64,000 nt of DNA, from contig CAUUNL010000001.1 of assembly GCA_963546405.1 (NCBI GenBank), positions 62,001 through 126,000 of the forward strand, written 5' to 3'. Under the pieces are notes generated by a model. It was not told where the DNA came from. It was given only the letters and a program-made list of their open reading frames with translations, and did no database searches. Within the stretch, counting starts at the first letter, position 1, and every line of letters starts with the position of its first letter. Shown one piece after another: positions 43,169 to 51,285 of the stretch. This DNA comes from Abiotrophia defectiva_A (GTDB lineage: Bacteria; Bacillota; Bacilli; Lactobacillales; Aerococcaceae). The translations under genes were made by a program, and so were the position numbers.

Positions 43169-44864
43169 ATTTGTTAGTTGCCTAGCTCTGTTTGCTATCT
43201 TGTTTTTTAGTCCTATTGTCAGTGCCAAGACAGATTTGCAGACCTATTTTATTCAGGTCACAGAAGCGACTCAGGCGCTAGAAGAGGGTGACTCCAGTCT
43301 GGCTCAGCAAAAATTAGAGGCTTTAGACAGCTCTTTTGCCAAGGAAAGCCAGGCGACTAGCCCGGCGGGTCAAGCAACTAAGTCAGCCATTGAGGCAGCT
43401 AAAGCAGACTTGACTCATGAAAATCTTGTGACCATTTCGCGTGCGCTCTTGGCTTTCGACAAGGAACAGAATCCAGTGGATGAGTCTGCTGCTAAGACTA
43501 AGCTTGAGAAAAGAATGACGCCTCTGTTCAATCAATTAGAGACTGCCATTGCCAAGCAAGATATTGAAGCAGTTAAACTGGCTTATAAGCAGGTCAATAG
43601 TGGTTGGACTGCTAATGAAAGTATTGTTCGATCAACATCTAGCGCCCATTACAATCGAATTGAAACGGCCTTGGCCCTATTACGGGCTGCGATTGAGTTG
43701 GAGCCGGTCGATTACCAAGTTATTGAGGTCAATAGCGATAGCTTGAAACAAGCCATTCAAGATTTTCTGACTGGCACAGAGGCTAGTGCAGTTTCAACCA
43801 CAAATGGGGCTAGCTTGAAAGATGGTTTGCAACTTTTAGATAGAGCCAAAGATGCCTTTACTAAAGGACAGACCAACCAAGCCAAGCAACTCATGCAATC
43901 CTTCATTGAACTCTGGCCCAGCATAGAGGGCGAGGTTTCGACCCGTAATTATAAACTCTACACCCGAGTTGAGCAAGAAACGCCCGTCATTATGGTTAAG
44001 GGGCAAGATCCGATTTACCAAGCCAAGCTAGATGCCTTAATTGACGAACTTAAGCAGATTAATAAGAGTAGCCAGTATTCTTACTGGGATGTTTCACTCA
44101 TTGTCTTGCGCGAAGGCTTAGAGGCTATGTTAATCGTCTTGGCCTTGGTTGCTAGCTTGAAATCGCTCAAGGCCAAACGCCCCCTCGCTTATGTTTATGC
44201 AGGGACGGGTGCTGGACTCTTAGCAAGTATTGGCTTGGCTCTGGCATTAACAGCACTATTGCCGACTATTTTCTCAGGTGTGGCACGGGAATTAATTGAA
44301 GCAGTCACTGGCTTCTTTGCGGTGGTGACCTTAACCCTAGTAGGGATTTGGTTACATCGGAGCTCAAGTCTAGCCTCTTGGCAAGCCTATATTGATCGCC
44401 AATTGGCAGCTTATCAAAAGAGTGGAAGACTTTGGACCCTATTTGGGGTCAGCTTTCTAGCCGTCTTCCGCGAAGGGGCAGAGACAATTCTCTTCCTAGT
44501 GGGCATTCTGCCTAAAATTTCCTTTTGGGAGATGCTAGTCGGCATCAGCCTAGCTACATTGATTTTAAGCTTGGTCTGGTTGATTCTCAAATACCTAGCC
44601 AATCGCTTATCACTCCCATGGCTCTTTAAGATACTCACTGTTGGGATTTACGTCTTAGCTTTCAAGATATTGGGAGTCAGCATCCATACCTTGATTGTGA
44701 CACAGTACCTTCCTGCCAAGCCAATTGTATGGGGTAACCTACAGGCCATTGAATGGCTAGGTTTTTACCCAACTTGGTGGACAGTGGCTAGCCAGGCTTT
44801 TTATCTTTTGGTCTTGCTGCTCATCTTCTTTCGAGTGTCGAAAGGGGAGAAGTCAGGTGAATGA
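43137..44864 (+). CDS. efeU: EfeU, FTR1-type iron permease with large N-terminal domain
   Basis: High-affinity ferrous/ferric permease, 575 residues. A signal-like helix (CLALFAILFFSPIVSA) precedes a roughly 280-residue helical extracytoplasmic domain. Seven TM helices follow. Both REXXE iron motifs are present: REGLE near 325 and REGAE near 445. The long N-terminal domain is seen in other Gram-positive EfeU/FetP-like proteins. Start GTG 43137 overlaps efeB by 32 bp; a TTG at 43146 is an alternative. Stop overlaps tatC. Confidence 0.9.
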   Translation: MAILVKAYLNRFVSCLALFAILFFSPIVSAKTDLQTYFIQVTEATQALEEGDSSLAQQKLEALDSSFAKESQATSPAGQATKSAIEAAKADLTHENLVTISRALLAFDKEQNPVDESAAKTKLEKRMTPLFNQLETAIAKQDIEAVKLAYKQVNSGWTANESIVRSTSSAHYNRIETALALLRAAIELEPVDYQVIEVNSDSLKQAIQDFLTGTEASAVSTTNGASLKDGLQLLDRAKDAFTKGQTNQAKQLMQSFIELWPSIEGEVSTRNYKLYTRVEQETPVIMVKGQDPIYQAKLDALIDELKQINKSSQYSYWDVSLIVLREGLEAMLIVLALVASLKSLKAKRPLAYVYAGTGAGLLASIGLALALTALLPTIFSGVARELIEAVTGFFAVVTLTLVGIWLHRSSSLASWQAYIDRQLAAYQKSGRLWTLFGVSFLAVFREGAETILFLVGILPKISFWEMLVGISLATLILSLVWLILKYLANRLSLPWLFKILTVGIYVLAFKILGVSIHTLIVTQYLPAKPIVWGNLQAIEWLGFYPTWWTVASQAFYLLVLLLIFFRVSKGEKSGE

Positions 44865-45594
44865 TAGCAAGCAACTCAGTCTAGTAGGGCATTTGGCAGA
44901 ATTTAGATCCCGCTTGATTGTTTCTCTTATCTGGTTTGTTCTTTGGTTTTGCCTTGGGATTTTCTTAGTAGATCCTTTTTATCATTTAGTGACGCAATTT
45001 CTGGACCAGCCGCTCTTAGCCTTGGGACCTAATGAAATTCTCTGGCTCTATGTTAAAGTGGCTAGTTTGGTGGCCTTAAGCACCAGCCTGCCTTTTGTTA
45101 GCTATCAGATCTGGGCCTATGTTAAACCAGCCCTTAAGCAAGAGGAGCTACGTGCCATTTATTGGTACTTGCCAGCTGTCTTTCTTTGCTTTATCATGGG
45201 ATTAGCTTTTGGCTTTTATCTGGTAGCTCCGGCCTTGTTACAAGTGCTCTTGAATTGGAGTCAAGAACTCTTTGAAACGCGTCTGACAGTTGGAAATTAT
45301 TTGGATTTTATCTTTGGCGTGACCTTGCCATTAGGCTTTCTTTTTGAAATGCCGGTCTTAGTCGCTTTTTTGACCCATATAGGCTTGCTATCACCTAAGT
45401 GGTTGAGCGCCTATCGTCGCTATGCCTACTTTGTGCTCTTGGTATTGGCTGTTGTCTTAACGCCAGCTGATTTTGTCAGCGACTTGGCCATGTTGGTCCC
45501 TCTAGTGGGCCTTTATGAAATGAGTATTCTAATTAGCCATTGGATTTTGTATCGTAAGAGAAGAGGAGGGAAACATGATGGGATTACTTCGTGA
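44857..45594 (+). CDS. tatC: Sec-independent protein translocase TatC
   Basis: Receptor of the twin-arginine translocase, 245 residues with six TM helices. The N-terminal LVGHLAEFRSRL signature (about 9-20), the Pro/Phe-rich first loop (LPFVSYQIWAYVKPALKQEE) and GYFLxxP-like central region fit TatC. Overlaps efeU and tatA, so it belongs to the iron operon. Lactobacillales mostly lack Tat; where present it tends to sit with an efeB-type substrate, as here. Confidence 0.94.
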   Translation: MNDSKQLSLVGHLAEFRSRLIVSLIWFVLWFCLGIFLVDPFYHLVTQFLDQPLLALGPNEILWLYVKVASLVALSTSLPFVSYQIWAYVKPALKQEELRAIYWYLPAVFLCFIMGLAFGFYLVAPALLQVLLNWSQELFETRLTVGNYLDFIFGVTLPLGFLFEMPVLVAFLTHIGLLSPKWLSAYRRYAYFVLLVLAVVLTPADFVSDLAMLVPLVGLYEMSILISHWILYRKRRGGKHDGITS

Positions 45595-45760
45595 TATTGG
45601 GGCGCCAGGCTTAATTTTGATTGTCTTAGGTGCGCTCTTGATTTTTGGTCCTAAACGATTACCAGAGCTAGGAGAGTCTATTGGTAAAATGTTTGTGTCA
45701 TTCAAACGTACCGTCCACGAACTGACGGATGAGGATAAGAAGCAAGAAAAAGATCAATAG
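45575..45760 (+). CDS. tatA: TatA, twin-arginine translocase pore subunit
   Basis: A 61-residue protein: one N-terminal TM helix (PGLILIVLGALLIFG), the FGPKRLPELGESIGK hinge/amphipathic motif and a short charged tail. Starts within the 3' end of tatC after AGAGGAGGG. A two-part TatAC system with no TatB is the Gram-positive norm. Confidence 0.93.
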   Translation: MMGLLRDIGAPGLILIVLGALLIFGPKRLPELGESIGKMFVSFKRTVHELTDEDKKQEKDQ

Positions 45761-45774
45761 TTTGTGATAAGAAG

Positions 45775-45802
45775 AGAGGAGCTAATCTCCTCTTTTGTTT
45801 TG
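45775..45802 (+). terminator. Rho-independent terminator of the efe-tat operon
   Basis: AGAGGAG / CTCCTCT stem, CTAAT loop, then TTTTGTTTTGG. Confidence 0.8.
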
Positions 45803-45815
45803 GTACAGATAGTAA

Positions 45816-45891
45816 AACTGTTTTATCTTATGTGTAGAACAGCTGAGTTTATCGGTATTTATTGAGCAGAACAGTTGAAAGTAACTGTTCT
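45816..45891. promoter_or_regulatory. AACAGTT repeat cluster upstream of the amino-acid transporter
   Basis: Four related half-sites: AACTGTT (45816-45822), AACAGCT (45838-45844), AACAGTT (45870-45876) and AACTGTT (45883-45889). The last two form a perfect 9-bp-arm inverted repeat, AGAACAGTT-N6-AACTGTTCT (45868-45891), that covers the -35 element. Confidence 0.6.
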
Positions 45892-45903
45892 AGATGCTAG
45901 AAT
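45875..45903 (+). promoter_or_regulatory. Promoter of the amino-acid transporter genes
   Basis: TTGAAA (45875-45880), 17-bp spacer, TAGAAT (45898-45903). Confidence 0.65.
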
Positions 45904-45935
45904 GAAATCAAATCTTAAAACCTAGGAGGTTTATT

Positions 45936-46829
45936 ATGGTGAATGTGAAATGGAAGAAACTTGTGGCTGCTGCTAGCCTGATTACTTTAGGGGGAGCTTT
46001 ATTGGCGCCAGCGCACCAAGTAAGCGCAGCGGATGAGTCTTGGGATCGCATCCAAAAATCAGGTAAAATTGTGGTGGCAACTTCAGGGGCTTACTACCCA
46101 TCAACTTTCCACTCAGAAGTAGAGGGTAAAGATGTTTTAACTGGGTATGATATTGAAATCTTGCGCAAGGTTGCTGAAAAATTAAACCTTGAACTCGAAT
46201 TTAAGGAAATGAACACAGATGGCATGTTAACAGCCATTAAGTCAGGTCAAGCGGATATTGTCGCCAACGACTACGACATCACACCTAAACGTGAAAAAGA
46301 ATTCCTTTTCTCAACACCAATTAAATATAGCTTCGGTTCTATCGTAGTTCGTGAATCAGACGACTCTGGTATTAAATCCTTGGATGATTTCAAAGGTAAG
46401 AAGGCGGCTGGGGAAGCGACTACCAAATACATGGCCATTGCTGAAGCAAAAGGTGCGGAAGCTGTTACCTATGACAATGGTACCTTAGAACAATACATTG
46501 CAGATATCCACAATGGCCGGACTGACTTCATTCCAAACGATTACTATGTGCAAACAATTGCCATCAAGAATGCTAACAAACTCTTCCCAGACTTCAAGAC
46601 TAAGGTAGGGAATGTCTTCTATAACCCAAGTAAGGCAGCTTTCGTACTTAACAAGGAATCTGTGACCTTACAAGAGAAAATCAACCAAGTCTTAGAAGAA
46701 ATGCGTAAAGACGGTTCCTTGGCAGAGCTTTCTAAGAAGTTCTATGAAGGGGAAGATGTCTCAACCGAGAAGGAAGAAATCGGTGGCAAGAAACTAAAAG
46801 ATCTACCTGTAGTGGAAGTGGATCGTTAA
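45936..46829 (+). CDS. Amino-acid ABC transporter substrate-binding protein
   Basis: Family 3 solute-binding protein, 297 residues, probably for a polar amino acid or cystine. A signal peptide (KKLVAAASLITLGGALLAPAHQVSA, cleavage near 31) is followed by the two-lobed SBP: GKIVVATSGAYYPSTF, TGYDIEILRKVAEKLNLELEF and DIVANDYDITPKREKEFLFSTPI are typical. No lipobox Cys is present, unlike most Gram-positive SBPs, so anchoring is unclear. CTAGGAGG precedes the start. The permease follows after 1 bp; no ATPase gene is linked. Confidence 0.88.
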   Translation: MVNVKWKKLVAAASLITLGGALLAPAHQVSAADESWDRIQKSGKIVVATSGAYYPSTFHSEVEGKDVLTGYDIEILRKVAEKLNLELEFKEMNTDGMLTAIKSGQADIVANDYDITPKREKEFLFSTPIKYSFGSIVVRESDDSGIKSLDDFKGKKAAGEATTKYMAIAEAKGAEAVTYDNGTLEQYIADIHNGRTDFIPNDYYVQTIAIKNANKLFPDFKTKVGNVFYNPSKAAFVLNKESVTLQEKINQVLEEMRKDGSLAELSKKFYEGEDVSTEKEEIGGKKLKDLPVVEVDR

Positions 46830-46830
46830 G

Positions 46831-47520
46831 ATGACCCATTTGCTCTTGACTATCAAGTGGCACTATATCTTTAATCCAGAATTGGCGCTCAAAGGCTTGC
46901 CAACGGTACTACAAGGTCTAGGCAATACGCTGACTTTGTCTTTAGCTAGTTTTCTCTTAGCCACGCTTGGAGGACTTTGCCTAGCACTCTTGCGTTTAGC
47001 GCCTTTGCGTGGCTTACGCGCTATTGCAATTGCCTATATTTCCTTTTTCCGTGGGGTGCCACTTCTAGTTACTTTGTTCTTTATCTATTATGGCCTACCA
47101 CTAATGGGAATTGTCATGTCGGCCTTTACAGCTGCTATTTTGGGTCTGTCCATTACGGCCTCTGCCTATACTGCTGAAATTATTCGTGCTGGTATTGAAG
47201 GTGTGGAAAAAGGCCAGTGGGAAGCGGCCTTTGCTGTCGGTCTGAGCTATCGACAATCACTTCGCTATGTGGTGATACCTCAAGCTACACGACTAGCCAT
47301 TCCCCCCTTATCCAATGTTATGCTAGATTTGGTTAAGTCCTCTTCAATTGCCGCCATTATTAGTGTACCAGAGATATTCCAGAAGGCTAAAGTAGTGGGA
47401 GCCTCAGAACATGACTTCATGACCATGTATATCTTGGTAGCAGTCATCTATTGGTTAATTTGTACGGCATATTCCTTGGTTCAAGCCAAGTTAGAACGTC
47501 GATTTGCCCTAGATATTTAA
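46831..47520 (+). CDS. Amino-acid ABC transporter permease (HisM/GlnP type)
   Basis: Membrane subunit of 229 residues with about five TM helices and the His/Glu/Gln/Arg-type motif: GLGNTLTLSLASFLLATLGG at the start, FFRGVPLLVTLFFIYYGLP, and the EAA loop EGVEKGQWEAAFAVGLSYRQSLRYVVIPQA (about 128-157). Starts 1 bp after the SBP stop. A terminator follows, so its ATPase must come from another locus or be shared with another transporter. Confidence 0.9.
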   Translation: MTHLLLTIKWHYIFNPELALKGLPTVLQGLGNTLTLSLASFLLATLGGLCLALLRLAPLRGLRAIAIAYISFFRGVPLLVTLFFIYYGLPLMGIVMSAFTAAILGLSITASAYTAEIIRAGIEGVEKGQWEAAFAVGLSYRQSLRYVVIPQATRLAIPPLSNVMLDLVKSSSIAAIISVPEIFQKAKVVGASEHDFMTMYILVAVIYWLICTAYSLVQAKLERRFALDI

Positions 47521-47534
47521 TGAAATATAGAGAA

Positions 47535-47563
47535 AGAGTCCCTTAGTTTTAAGGGGCTCTTTT
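47535..47563 (+). terminator. Rho-independent terminator after the permease gene
   Basis: AGAGTCCCTT / AAGGGGCTCT stem (one G-U), AGTTTT loop, TTTT. Confidence 0.88.
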
Positions 47564-47650
47564 CTATAGATGATGAGGGGGTTGCTTGAATTGAAAAGTC
47601 TGATTGAAAGTGCTAGACTTAAAGTAAAGAGGAAAGAGGTAAAGGCAGCT

Positions 47651-48022
47651 ATGGGCAATAAGCAGCAAAAAAAGGCAGTAAGGTTTGGTTGGCCTGTAGA
47701 CCGCAAAATTCCTCGTAATTCCAGAGAATGGGCGATGTTTTGGTTATCAATTGCCTTGACACTGGTCATAAGTTGGGCTTTCTATCTCAGTCGTTGGCCC
47801 GTTCCAGTCAGGAAGGTACATTTTATTTTCCATGACGATGTAAACTGCCTGATGGACTTAAAGATGCTTGAGTCAGATTCTTTCAGCTATCTATTGACTC
47901 TTATAGCGGTCCTAATTGTTATTTTCATTTTTTATATGGTGACATCCCATCTAATCTATTTAGCCTTTGATATATGGCAGACAATTAAGGGAAAAACTAG
48001 AAAGGAGGGCAAGACATGGTAA
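47651..48022 (+). CDS. Small two-TM membrane protein of unknown function
   Basis: A 123-residue protein I do not recognise. A basic N-terminus (GNKQQKKAVRFGWPVDRKIPRN) precedes TM1 (WAMFWLSIALTLVISWAFYL) and a short outer loop of about 35 residues. TM2 (YLLTLIAVLIVIFIFYMVTSHLIYLAF) leads to a basic tail. ATG 47651 follows AGAGGTAAAG; a longer in-frame start at 47570 overlaps the previous terminator. It overlaps the next gene, which has the same build, so the two may form a pair. Confidence 0.6.
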   Translation: MGNKQQKKAVRFGWPVDRKIPRNSREWAMFWLSIALTLVISWAFYLSRWPVPVRKVHFIFHDDVNCLMDLKMLESDSFSYLLTLIAVLIVIFIFYMVTSHLIYLAFDIWQTIKGKTRKEGKTW

Positions 48023-48429
48023 AACGACCCAACCACAGAAAAAATAAGAATAAAAAGAAGCGAACCCGAATTCCTAGTCGCGAGCGACACTATTTGAGCT
48101 TTAAGGAAAAGTCTGTCCTCCAAATCATCGCCTTACTGATTGTAATAGGCTTTATCGCCATTGCTTATATGATGGATATTCGGTTGCTGGCCTCTGCTAG
48201 CTCCCCTGGACTTAGCCTTAGAAGAACCTTGTCTTGGGAAAGCGTCCAAGTACTAACTAACTTTTCAGATTTTAAGACTTGGCTCTTTGGTATTCAGGCT
48301 TTAATTGTGATCTTACTTATCTTTGCTTTTTTCGTGACGATTTGCAACTTCTGGGTTCAATGGACCTGGCATGAGTTACGCACCCTCTTTTTCTCCCAAT
48401 ACCAAGGTCAGGAAGAGGTGGAGGCATGA
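48016..48429 (+). CDS. Second small two-TM membrane protein of unknown function
   Basis: A 137-residue protein with a strongly basic N-terminus (KRPNHRKNKNKKKRTRIPSRERH), TM1 (VLQIIALLIVIGFIAIAYMM), an outer loop of about 40 residues and TM2 (LFGIQALIVILLIFAFFVTICNFWVQW), ending in an acidic tail. Layout mirrors the preceding gene although the sequences differ. AAGGAGGG precedes the ATG, and it overlaps the methyltransferase by 4 bp. No family recognised. Confidence 0.6.
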   Translation: MVKRPNHRKNKNKKKRTRIPSRERHYLSFKEKSVLQIIALLIVIGFIAIAYMMDIRLLASASSPGLSLRRTLSWESVQVLTNFSDFKTWLFGIQALIVILLIFAFFVTICNFWVQWTWHELRTLFFSQYQGQEEVEA

Positions 48430-49178
48430 CCTTGATTGTCACAACGGCTATTGACAAAGAGTCAAGCTTAGTAAAGCGCGCCCAGGAGTTGGCCCAACTA
48501 TACGGTGGAATCTATCAAGACCGTGGTAAGCGTACCATGAAGCAAATCTATTGCCAGGCAGAGGGTGCCTTAGTCCTTAACAAGAATGAGTTAATCTACT
48601 ATGATGCGGAGGGTCAGAAACTATTTTTCCATCCCAATACTGCCTGGCTCAGGGCACTTAACGGCCGCGACCCTTTGTTGGAAGCCCTAGCTTGTCCAAC
48701 TGGCGCTAGTGTCCTGGATGCCACCATGGGGATGGCCAGTGACAGCCTGGTGATGCAGTATTTTGGCTACCAGGTCACTGCTTTGGAGTCTAATCCCTTG
48801 GTGCATTTGATTGTTAGCGATGGACTGTCTCGTTTTGTTATGGAAGATAGTCGTTTTACTCAGGCTATGAGAGACTTGGTGACTTACTGTCAGGATTATC
48901 AAACCTATCTTGCTCAAGCAAAAGATAAGAGTATAGACTGTGTCTACTTTGACCCTATGTTCAAGGTGGGAATCGAAGAATCAAAGAATCTAGATGGTAT
49001 TCGCCTCTTAGCTAATCGGCAACCCTTGACTGAAGAAACTTTGGATCAGGCTAAGCGGGTGGCAAGACACCGTATCGTTGTTAAAGCCCACTATCAAGAC
49101 CCTATTTTTGAAGACTTAGGTCTGACACGTATCAAACGACCTAATACCAAATTCCATTATGGCTACTACCAATGTTAG
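48426..49178 (+). CDS. Class I SAM-dependent methyltransferase (RsmJ/YpiP-like)
   Basis: A 250-residue methyltransferase. The SAM-binding region is clear: SVLDATMGMASDSLVMQYFGYQVTALESNPLVHLIV (about 95-130), and a catalytic motif CVYFDPMFKVG (about 178-188) resembles the DPMFP motif of RsmJ, which methylates G1516 of 16S rRNA. B. subtilis YpiP is a closer-looking relative. Target is inferred only. Coupled to the two small membrane proteins by overlap, with gpmA next. Confidence 0.75.
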   Translation: MTLIVTTAIDKESSLVKRAQELAQLYGGIYQDRGKRTMKQIYCQAEGALVLNKNELIYYDAEGQKLFFHPNTAWLRALNGRDPLLEALACPTGASVLDATMGMASDSLVMQYFGYQVTALESNPLVHLIVSDGLSRFVMEDSRFTQAMRDLVTYCQDYQTYLAQAKDKSIDCVYFDPMFKVGIEESKNLDGIRLLANRQPLTEETLDQAKRVARHRIVVKAHYQDPIFEDLGLTRIKRPNTKFHYGYYQC

Positions 49179-49189
49179 GAGGAGATTTT

Positions 49190-49942
49190 ATGAAACAATT
49201 AGTTTTAATTCGTCATGGCGAAAGTGAGTGGAACCGGCTTAACCTCTTTACAGGTTGGACGGATGTAGAACTGACCGACAAAGGTTTGGCTGAAGCACAT
49301 GAAGCAGGGCGCCAGCTCAAGGCAGCAGGCTTTGACTTTGATTTAGCCTATACAAGCTATCTTAAACGGGCCATTCACACATTGGATGCCGTTCTGACTG
49401 AGCTAGACCGGTCTTGGCTGCCAGTCCATAAGGCTTGGCAGTTAAATGAGCGCCATTATGGCGCCCTACAAGGCTTGAATAAGGTTGAGACGGCAGAAAA
49501 ATATGGCGAAGAGCAGGTTAAAATCTGGCGCCGCTCGTTTGATGTATTACCACCAAGCCTAGAAGCTAGTGATAATCGTAATCCACGTTTGCAAGACCAA
49601 TACCGACGTGTGCCTACAGAGGAAAGTCTGCCGTTGGCGGAAAGTCTTGCAACTACCATCGAGCGGGTTGTCCCTTACTTTGAAACAGTGATTCGGCCAC
49701 AAATGGCAGAAGGACAGCGCATCATTATTGTCGCACACGGTAATTCACTTCGAGCGCTCGTTAAGTATTTTGATAAATTAAGCTCAGATCAGATTATGGA
49801 AGTGAATATTCCGACAGGTGTACCACTTGTTTATGAATTTGATGACAACTTCCAAGCTATTAAACATTATTACCTAGGTGACCAAGAAGCCTTGGCAGCT
49901 AAAATGTCTGCCGTCGCTAACCAAGGTAAGCTTGCCCATTAA
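49190..49942 (+). CDS. gpmA: 2,3-bisphosphoglycerate-dependent phosphoglycerate mutase
   Basis: Glycolytic interconversion of 3- and 2-phosphoglycerate. The 250 residues show LIRHGESEWNRLNLFTGWTD with the phospho-His, the SYLKRAIHT and WQLNERHYGALQGLNK motifs and the second His in IIVAHGNSLRALVKY. Length fits the dPGM (long) form. ATG 49190 follows GGAGGAG; the in-frame start at 49172 lies within the methyltransferase gene. Confidence 0.95.
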   Translation: MKQLVLIRHGESEWNRLNLFTGWTDVELTDKGLAEAHEAGRQLKAAGFDFDLAYTSYLKRAIHTLDAVLTELDRSWLPVHKAWQLNERHYGALQGLNKVETAEKYGEEQVKIWRRSFDVLPPSLEASDNRNPRLQDQYRRVPTEESLPLAESLATTIERVVPYFETVIRPQMAEGQRIIIVAHGNSLRALVKYFDKLSSDQIMEVNIPTGVPLVYEFDDNFQAIKHYYLGDQEALAAKMSAVANQGKLAH

Positions 49943-49949
49943 GCAGTTG

Positions 49950-49981
49950 AAGGATTGGACTGAGGTGCCAATCCTTTTTTT
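49950..49981 (+). terminator. Rho-independent terminator after gpmA
   Basis: AAGGATTGG / CCAATCCTT stem followed by a seven-T run. Confidence 0.92.
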
Positions 49982-50039
49982 GACTTGCAATCTGGCTGAA
50001 AAAGCGTAAACTTGTATTGTGAGAAAGGGAGGATTCATT

Positions 50040-50435
50040 GTGAAACTTTATGTCCAGTTCATGATTATTGTTTTATTAGCCTTTATAGGAGAGGGGATTT
50101 CGACTTATTTTCAATTACCGATTCCTGGCTCTATTTTGGGCTTAATCCTCCTATTTTTTGCCCTTGAATTCAAGCTGCTACGTTTGCGTCATGTCAATGC
50201 AGTAGGTAATTTTCTCTTGGCCAATATGACCATTCTCTTTTTGCCAGCAGCAGTCGGGATTATGGACCGTTATGAGGTCATTGCGCCATTTCTAGGGCCT
50301 ATTGTGCTTATCATAGTAGGGGCCATTGTGCTTAATATTGTGGTCATTGCCTTAGTAGTTAATTATGTTAAGAACCGTTATGAAGGCAACTACGAGGACC
50401 GCTTTGTCGATGACTTTACTGAGGAGGTAAACTAA
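50040..50435 (+). CDS. lrgA: LrgA/CidA-family holin-like protein
   Basis: Small membrane protein of 131 residues with four TM helices. The family motif is present: FIGEGISTYFQLPIPGSILGLILLF (about 14-38), and FLPAAVGIMDRYEVI follows. With LrgB it modulates murein hydrolase activity or metabolite (pyruvate) movement in other Firmicutes. GTG 50040 has GGGAGG at 50027-50032, 7 bp upstream. The LytSR two-component genes often found next to it are missing. Confidence 0.88.
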   Translation: MKLYVQFMIIVLLAFIGEGISTYFQLPIPGSILGLILLFFALEFKLLRLRHVNAVGNFLLANMTILFLPAAVGIMDRYEVIAPFLGPIVLIIVGAIVLNIVVIALVVNYVKNRYEGNYEDRFVDDFTEEVN

Positions 50436-51137
50436 GTGTCTGCTAATTTTTGGGAGAATCCCTTATTTGGTCTTGGACTATCCATTCTAGCTTACTATCT
50501 TGGTATGCGACTCAATCGACGTTGGCCTCATCCATTGACGACGCCACTGCTGATTGCGACTATCTTAATTATTGTAGTACTCAAGCTAAGCGGCATTCCT
50601 TATCACGCTTATTACGTGGGAGGCAGTTATCTTAACACCTTGATTGTGCCTTCAACAGTAGCATTGGGCATTCCGCTTTATAAAACCTTCCACTTGATGA
50701 AACACCATATACGCAGTATTCTCTTAGGGACTTCAATTGCGGTGTTAATTAATACGACATTTACTGCGCTCCTTGCCAAGCTTTTTGGTATGGATTTCTT
50801 CCTAGCCATTTCGCTTTTCCCTAAATCAGTCACGACCGCTATGGCGGTGGGAATTATTGACAAGATGCAAGGCATGACAACCGTGACCTTAGTGGTTGTA
50901 GTGGCTACTGGGATTTTGACAAGCGTTCTAGGGCCTGTTGTTTTAAAAGTATTGAAGATTGATGACCATGTAGCAGTTGGGCTAGCCCTAGGCGGAACGG
51001 GACACGCGGTGGGGACCGGGACAGCCTTCAAATATGGTCAAGTCGCAGGCGCCATGGCAGGACTGGCAATTGGTGTGACGGGTTTACTCTATGTCTTTAT
51101 TAGCCCATTGATTGCGGCACTTATCTTGGCAAACTAA
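50436..51137 (+). CDS. lrgB: LrgB/CidB-family membrane protein
   Basis: Partner of LrgA, 233 residues with about six TM helices. The central LFGMDFFLAISLFPKSVTTAMAVGI segment and GLALGGTGHAVGTGTAFKYGQVAGAMAGLAIG (about 182-213) are signatures of the family. GTG 50436 begins directly after the lrgA stop, with GAGGAGG 8 bp upstream, so the pair is coupled. Confidence 0.9.
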   Translation: MSANFWENPLFGLGLSILAYYLGMRLNRRWPHPLTTPLLIATILIIVVLKLSGIPYHAYYVGGSYLNTLIVPSTVALGIPLYKTFHLMKHHIRSILLGTSIAVLINTTFTALLAKLFGMDFFLAISLFPKSVTTAMAVGIIDKMQGMTTVTLVVVVATGILTSVLGPVVLKVLKIDDHVAVGLALGGTGHAVGTGTAFKYGQVAGAMAGLAIGVTGLLYVFISPLIAALILAN

Positions 51138-51147
51138 TAGAGCGATT

Positions 51148-51178
51148 TAAATCCTAGTGCTACAAGTACTAGGATTTA
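51148..51178. terminator. Hairpin after lrgB, probable terminator
   Basis: Perfect 11-bp stem TAAATCCTAGT / ACTAGGATTTA with a 9-nt loop; only a short T-rich stretch follows. Confidence 0.6.
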
Positions 51179-51202
51179 GTTGTTAAGGAGAAGGGATTTT
51201 GA

Positions 51203-51231
51203 TTGACAAACTGAACTTTCTATTTTACAAT
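51203..51231 (+). promoter_or_regulatory. Promoter of the TetR gene
   Basis: TTGACA (51203-51208), 17-bp spacer, TACAAT (51226-51231), immediately before the operator. Confidence 0.8.
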
Positions 51232-51232
51232 A

Positions 51233-51259
51233 TGAATGAACACAAAATATATTCACTCA
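51233..51259. promoter_or_regulatory. TetR operator, copy 1
   Basis: A 27-bp pseudo-palindrome built from TGARTGAAYATA half-sites around a 3-nt centre. It covers the start of transcription of the TetR gene. A near-identical copy (two differences in 27) lies at 51878. Confidence 0.75.
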
Positions 51260-51285
51260 ACTATTTAAAAGGAGGCAAGATAGCT

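Noticed and set aside
50678..51031. 117-residue minus-strand frame inside lrgB
   Set aside because: Shadow of a conserved membrane protein gene; no start signal.
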